From Sphingobacteriales bacterium (GTDB lineage Bacteria; Bacteroidota; Bacteroidia; Chitinophagales; UBA2359): a stretch of 51,494 nt of DNA. The position numbers and the translations under genes are program-made. The stretch lies in contig JADJTE010000021.1 of NCBI GenBank assembly GCA_016711295.1, forward strand, positions 1 to 51,494, written 5' to 3'. Positions 49,559 through 51,494 of this stretch are shown here, one piece after another; positions within the stretch are counted from its first letter, which is position 1, and each line of letters begins with the position of its first letter. The notes beneath the pieces were generated by a model. That model had not been told where the DNA came from. It ran no database searches and saw only the letters and a list, made by a program, of their open reading frames with translations.

Positions 49559-50722
49559 ATGCACGTCCTCGTTGCGCCCCTCGATTGGGGTTTGGGTCAT
49601 GCCACGCGCTGCATTCCGATTATTCGATATTTGTTGCACCGCCGCCACCGCGTTTATATTGCTGCTAATGGTCGTGCCTTAGCTCTGTTGCGGCGTGAAT
49701 TTCCCGATTTGCCCTATACCGAAATGGCAGGCTACGAAATATCTTATCCCGATGGTTCTGCGCCAAGTTGCGGGGCTACTTGGGCTATGTTTTGGGCAAT
49801 GCTCTGCCAAACGCCGCGCATCTTATACCGTATCTATAACGAGTATAAACAAACCCAAGCATTGGTGCGCCGTTGGAATATCGATTGTATTGTGTCGGAC
49901 AACCGCTATGGGTGTCGCTCGCCTCGCGTGCGGAGCATTATCGTTTGTCATCAAATTTTTATACAGCTACCGCCGCCGTTTGCCGCTTTTATGCCATGCC
50001 TTGCTTGGTTGCATCGGCAATTTTTAGGACATTTCGACCAATGCTGGATACCCGATTTTGCCGATGCCGCACAGTCGTTGAGCGGAAACCTAAGCCATTA
50101 CCGACCTTTGCCCCCCGAGAAATATCGCTTTATTGGCATTTTGTCGCGTTTTGCTCCGCTATCAGACTATCGGGCTTCCTTAGACGACCAGCGTTGGAGC
50201 AATAGTTCCGCGCCTCACAATATTCCAATGCTTAATGACGGCAGCAACCCCGCAAATACAAACATCGCCGTTGATGATTTTTTGGCTCGTGTGCGCAAAA
50301 CGGACAAACCTTTGTTGCTGTTGCTCGTGTCGGGTGTAGAGCCAATGCGCAGCACTTTTGAGCGGCAATTGACTACTGCCGTAGCCAATTATTCGGGTTG
50401 GGTTTGCCTCTTGCGGGGTATTGCCGACAGCACCCAAGCCCCCCGCTACGATAGCCAATATGTGTGGGTAGCCGACCACCTACCCGCCGACCAACTCGCG
50501 CCCTTGTTGAAAGTTGCTACGCATATCGTTGCTCGTGCGGGTTATAGCACTATTATGGATTTGGTTGCCTTGCGCCAAACTGCCCTACTAATACCTACAC
50601 CAGGGCAAACCGAGCAAGTTTACCTATCGCATTATTTAGCGCAACAAGGGCGTTTTGCTACCCTTGCGCAAAGCGAAATAGGCGACATAGGGCAATGGTT
50701 GTCGGAAAAAGAACAGCCATGA
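49559..50722 (+). CDS. MurG-like glycosyltransferase family protein (GT28-like)
   Basis: An intact frame; I choose the ATG at 49559 because MHVLVAPLDWGLGHATRCIPI is the normal family start, with the glycine-rich GLGHATR loop binding the donor phosphate. SDNRYG and VRSIIVCHQIFIQ follow, and the C-terminal half holds VADHLPADQLAPLLKVA, HIVARAGYSTIMDLV and PTPGQTEQVYLSHYL, the donor-sugar-binding region of GT-B enzymes of the GT28 type. It would transfer a sugar from a nucleotide donor, but the acceptor is unknown. No cell-wall genes are nearby, so this is not MurG itself. Confidence 0.75.
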   Translation: MHVLVAPLDWGLGHATRCIPIIRYLLHRRHRVYIAANGRALALLRREFPDLPYTEMAGYEISYPDGSAPSCGATWAMFWAMLCQTPRILYRIYNEYKQTQALVRRWNIDCIVSDNRYGCRSPRVRSIIVCHQIFIQLPPPFAAFMPCLAWLHRQFLGHFDQCWIPDFADAAQSLSGNLSHYRPLPPEKYRFIGILSRFAPLSDYRASLDDQRWSNSSAPHNIPMLNDGSNPANTNIAVDDFLARVRKTDKPLLLLLVSGVEPMRSTFERQLTTAVANYSGWVCLLRGIADSTQAPRYDSQYVWVADHLPADQLAPLLKVATHIVARAGYSTIMDLVALRQTALLIPTPGQTEQVYLSHYLAQQGRFATLAQSEIGDIGQWLSEKEQP

Positions 50723-50800
50723 GTATCTCGCTCCTTTTGCCAAAATGGGTGGGTTGGAGACGATTGAGGAGTTGTAGTTTTGTAGTGGTGTTTTTCGCGC

Positions 50801-51122
50801 CTATTTGTTACTTCTGCTTGCGAGGGGGCGCAATATTTGGTGGTCGATATAAAACGTGCCAAAGGGTATAAACGATGATAAGATGACTTTCCAAGTTGTT
50901 TGCTTAAACGACCATTTTTGCTCTGCACTTAGACGAATCGATTCGAATATAAAGAGTAAGAACAAAGCACCGTGTATGGGTCATTATCGCCTGCACCAAA
51001 GCAGGGCTATGCCATACGTATTTCATAGGTACAGCAATAAAAATAAGCAGGAGCAGCGAAATTCCTTCAAAAAAAGCCAATAGGCGCAAACGCCCGACGG
51101 CGGTAGTAAAAAATTGGGTCAT
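50801..51122 (-). CDS. DUF3817 small membrane protein (one frameshift)
   Basis: The start MTQFFTTAVGRLRLLAFFEGISLLLLIFIAVPMKY (given in pieces here: RLRLLAFFEGIS, LLLLIFIAVPMKY) is the DUF3817 signature of a small integral membrane protein with two to three spans. The frame breaks near 50965-50975; after a one-base repair it reads GALFLLFIFESIRLSAEQKW, FKQTTWKVILSSFIPFGTFY, DHQILRPL, and stops at 50803-50801. Family length about 100 residues, matched here. Function unknown. Confidence 0.8.
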
Positions 51123-51228
51123 GGTATTGGTAAAAGGAGGAAATAGGGTCAATAATAGATAGATATGATGTAGTAGTGCGATTTGTGTTAGTTCATAATG
51201 TTTCGGCAATAGGTCTATTCTTAGTTAC

Positions 51229-51494
51229 TTATCCCAATCGGTCTTTATAACTTTCGTAGCCAAATCGACGCAGACGGTGGTAGGTATTGTCATCGCGCCA
51301 AATAGCTATATCGGGCAGTCCTACGCCGTTGAAAGTAGTAGTTTTGACCATTGTATAATGTATCATATCGTCAAAAACGATGGTGCTGCCTACTTCAAGG
51401 GCTTGGTCGAAGCTATAATCGCCCATAAAATCGCCTGCCAAGCAGGTTAGCCCACCCATACGGTAGCTTGGTTTGCCGTCGGTGGCATCGATGG
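51229..51494 (-). CDS. nspC: Carboxynorspermidine decarboxylase, C-terminal end only
   Basis: The visible part reads ATDGKPSYRMGGLTCLAGD, GDYSFDQALEVGSTIVFDDM, HYTMVKTTTFNGVGLPDIAI and FGYESYKDRLG, which matches the C-terminal barrel of the PLP-dependent carboxynorspermidine (carboxyspermidine) decarboxylase. The cysteine in CLAGD is the family's active-site cysteine region. The enzyme makes norspermidine or spermidine in the alternative polyamine pathway. The gene enters from the right edge, so the N-terminal PLP-lysine is outside the window. The 106-base gap to the DUF3817 gene shows no feature. Confidence 0.85.
   Translation of the reverse strand, partial: IDATDGKPSYRMGGLTCLAGDFMGDYSFDQALEVGSTIVFDDMIHYTMVKTTTFNGVGLPDIAIWRDDNTYHRLRRFGYESYKDRLG

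Noticed and set aside
1..51494. tRNA, rRNA or known riboswitches
   Set aside because: I looked in every intergenic stretch longer than about 150 bases and saw no cloverleaf, rRNA segment or riboswitch core that I could support.

Overview
The window is chromosomal DNA from a member of the Bacteroidota. The evidence is type IX secretion (T9SS) C-terminal sorting domains on several large secreted proteins, PKD-repeat and M43 metallopeptidase proteins, DUF2851, DUF4129 and DUF3817 families, a class II HMG-CoA reductase, carboxynorspermidine decarboxylase, almost no Shine-Dalgarno sites, and TAnnTTTG-type -7 boxes. The mix (mevalonate-type HMGR, AlkB, long T9SS cargo with beta-helix and PKD modules) would suit a Saprospiria-like lineage, but that placement is inference. 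About two thirds of the genes, including housekeeping ones such as clpC, are broken by one-base indels, mostly in homopolymers. I read this as uncorrected consensus error in a long-read or metagenome assembly, and give reconstructed gene limits.

Layout. 1-2589 (minus): a tandem duplication of a secreted repeat-protein gene; the left copy is cut by the end of an ISL3-like insertion sequence that runs off the left edge. 2608-5758 (minus): a secreted M43 peptidase joined to a beta-helix and a sorting domain. 6109-7867: an IS1182-like element, with terminal inverted repeats and a target duplication, inserted in a dispersed C/G-rich heptamer repeat. 8005-10769: a protoporphyrinogen-oxidase-like flavoprotein, a DUF4129 membrane protein and a TPR lipoprotein. 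11369-13908: clpC. 14320-18279: a transglycosylase, a methyltransferase, DUF2851 and AlkB. 18740-23620: a CPBP protease, enoyl-CoA hydratase, CDP-alcohol phosphatidyltransferase, inositol-3-phosphate synthase and a TIGR01777 epimerase; the middle genes look like an inositol-phospholipid module. 23851-30348: an unknown secreted protein, a carboxypeptidase-regulatory-domain protein, PseB, HMG-CoA reductase and PurB.

30638-35508 is an AT-rich defence island: an AAA ATPase and HNH nuclease pair of Septu (PtuAB) type with a 4-base start/stop overlap, then a type IIG restriction-modification enzyme. 35799-42642 (minus) holds a SnoaL-like protein and a roughly 2,090-codon thioester alpha-2-macroglobulin. 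43017-45863 is a PKD-repeat T9SS protein containing almost identical 504-bp tandem repeats. 45974-49515 holds a lipoprotein, an unknown secreted repeat protein and a di-heme cytochrome c peroxidase with a promoter so close to its ATG that the mRNA should be leaderless. The right edge has a glycosyltransferase, DUF3817 and the end of nspC.

The least ordinary signals are: (i) the dispersed intergenic repeat with a perfect G-quadruplex pattern found at three sites, one of them split by an IS; (ii) the defence pair beside a hairpin at its promoter; (iii) the inositol-lipid cluster; (iv) the tandem amplification inside the PKD protein; and (v) the duplicated, IS-interrupted T9SS cargo gene.
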